Source: an uncultured Bacteroidia bacterium
Lineage (GTDB): Bacteria > Bacteroidota > Bacteroidia > Bacteroidales > F082
Reading direction: 5' to 3'
DNA length: 64,000 nt
Assembly (NCBI GenBank): GCA_902774365.1
Contig: CACYHX010000011.1
Location: 1 to 64,000, forward strand
Part shown: piece after piece, positions 63,187-64,000 of the stretch
Numbering within the stretch: position 1 is the first letter of the stretch
Layout of the letters: each line of letters starts with the position of its first letter
Made by a program: the position numbers and the translations under genes
Notes under the pieces: generated by a model
Told to the model about the DNA's origin: nothing
The model's input: only the letters and a program-made list of their open reading frames with translations
Databases searched by the model: none

Positions 63187-63729
63187 ATGCAAAAGAAAGA
63201 TACAAAAGCCCAATTTCATAGCGTTTTGGCGCAATGCCGCAAGATGTTTGTCGATAAGATGAAGGACTATGGCCCGGCCTGGCGCATCCTGCGCACGCCG
63301 TCCATTACGGACCAGATTTTTATCAAGGTAAAGAGAATCAGGACTTTGCAGACGACAACAGAACAACTTGTGGACGAAGGCATCGAGCCCGAGTTCATCG
63401 GCATTGTCAACTATGCGGCCATGGGCATCATCCAACTGCAACTGGGCGTGGTCGACCAACCTGACCTGACAGCAGAGGAGGCGACGGCCTTGTACGACAA
63501 GGTCACCACCGAGGCTTACGAGTTGATGACGCGCAAGAACCACGACTACGACGAGGCATGGCGCGACATGCGGGTCAGCTCCATCACCGACCTGATAATG
63601 AGTAAGGTGTTGCGTACTAAGAGCATCGAGGACCATAACGGACAAACCTTGGTGTCAGAAGGTCTCGACGCCAACTATTATGACATGATCAACTATGCCG
63701 TGTTTGCCCTGATTTTGATGAGTGAATGA
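63187..63729 (+). CDS. DUF1599 protein (nucleotide-modification-associated, duplicated)
   Basis: A 180-residue protein with two copies of the same unit: KMKDYGPAWRILRTPSITDQ in the first half and KNHDYDEAWRDMRVSSITDL in the second, each followed by a basic KVxRxxS/T stretch. This is the DUF1599 arrangement found in Bacteroidota next to folP/cdaA and a DoxX-like gene; the family has been linked by context to nucleotide modification. ATG at 63187 preferred over a GTG 6 nt upstream. The stop overlaps the next ATG. Confidence 0.85.
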   Translation: MQKKDTKAQFHSVLAQCRKMFVDKMKDYGPAWRILRTPSITDQIFIKVKRIRTLQTTTEQLVDEGIEPEFIGIVNYAAMGIIQLQLGVVDQPDLTAEEATALYDKVTTEAYELMTRKNHDYDEAWRDMRVSSITDLIMSKVLRTKSIEDHNGQTLVSEGLDANYYDMINYAVFALILMSE

Positions 63730-64000
63730 GCATTGCAAAAAGAAGAACGATGAAGAAACAAAATACCTCCATTCCATGGGTGAGCATCTTGGTGGCCTTA
63801 GCCAGTGCGGTGGGTATCTACTTCCTGCCGGCTTACCATCTGTGGTTCTTGCTTATCCTGCTGCTTAACCTGCTGGTGTCATTTGTCTTTGGCAAAAGAT
63901 ACAGCGATGCTGCGTTGACCATCTGCCGCCTCTTGGTGGGTGCCTTGTTCATCTTCAGCAGCTTCACCAAGGGCGTAGATCCTTTGGGGACGAAGTACAA
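63726..64000 (+). CDS. DoxX-like (BT_3928-type) membrane protein, N-terminal part
   Basis: Runs off the window end after 91 codons. ATG at 63726 overlaps the DUF1599 stop (ATGA); an internal start at 63750 (MKKQNTSIPW) is also possible. Two or three transmembrane helices are visible: VSILVALASAVGIYFLPAY, then LWFLLILLLNLLVSFVFG, then ICRLLVGALFIFSSFTKGVDP. The last is the DoxX-type segment of the family that follows DUF1599 in Bacteroidota. Function unclear; probably a membrane redox-linked protein. Confidence 0.75.
   Translation, partial: MSIAKRRTMKKQNTSIPWVSILVALASAVGIYFLPAYHLWFLLILLLNLLVSFVFGKRYSDAALTICRLLVGALFIFSSFTKGVDPLGTKY

Overview
The window looks like a chromosomal piece of an anaerobic Bacteroidales bacterium. 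Three things point there. Most transcription units start with the Bacteroidota -7 box TAnnTTTG. Type IX secretion parts are present: PorQ, and two very large exported proteins with C-terminal sorting domains. The rest of the gene set also fits: a fimbrillin-like lipoprotein, GWxTD protein, 'reverse' rubrerythrin, ferritin, type B L31, and the folP-cdaA-DUF1599-DoxX neighbourhood. Base composition is moderately GC-rich, except for a clearly AT-rich stretch at about 48.8-54.8 kb.

Layout. 1-9 kb: start of serC, a surface lipoprotein, rpmE2, lon, an oligopeptide-type binding lipoprotein, two tRNA-Ser genes and a GWxTD protein, running into a lipid A-type acyltransferase. 9-13 kb: a glycosyltransferase, a long structured RNA with 6S-like architecture, a 53-residue mini-gene and a fimbrillin-like lipoprotein. 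13-20 kb: divergent aroQ and an Fe-S aldo/keto reductase, ferritin and rubrerythrin, nusB, porQ, recF and a DUF721 gene. 20-31 kb (mostly minus): an AddB-like nuclease, a MurU-like uridylyltransferase and an AmgK-RapZ fusion in one overlapping operon; then a YeiH-type transporter with a porin, idi-ychF and a PrsW-type protease. 31-48 kb (plus): guaA, a LysM plus periplasmic-binding fusion, gdhA, a Nudix hydrolase, two giant type IX substrates, a lipoprotein, a beta-barrel protein and a BatA/VWA protein. 48-57 kb: an accessory island. 57-64 kb: parC, a lipoprotein, cdaA-folP, a DUF4160/DUF2442 pair, DUF1599 and the start of a DoxX-like gene.

The accessory island is the most unusual part. Five near-identical hairpins (agcctgtgc, 9-nt loop, gcacaggct), each followed by a T-run and a -7-like box, sit 18-41 nt after a stop codon. 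They divide the island into modules: a hypothetical gene plus a low-GC pair of DUF262 (GmrSD-like) proteins, a triple zinc-ribbon protein plus a gene broken by an in-frame TAG, an AAA+ ATPase with a winged-helix-like front end, and two tiny genes. A modular, probably defence-related locus built on a recurring terminator-promoter unit is my main candidate for something undescribed.

Other noteworthy items are the 6S-like RNA; a palindromic element inserted in frame in three proteins (read as VPELVEGP or GPSTSSGT); the fusion of a cell-wall amino-sugar kinase to the RapZ sensor domain; and a dispersed stem-loop whose two copies show compensatory changes. All calls rest on reading the sequence; no searches or folding programs were run.
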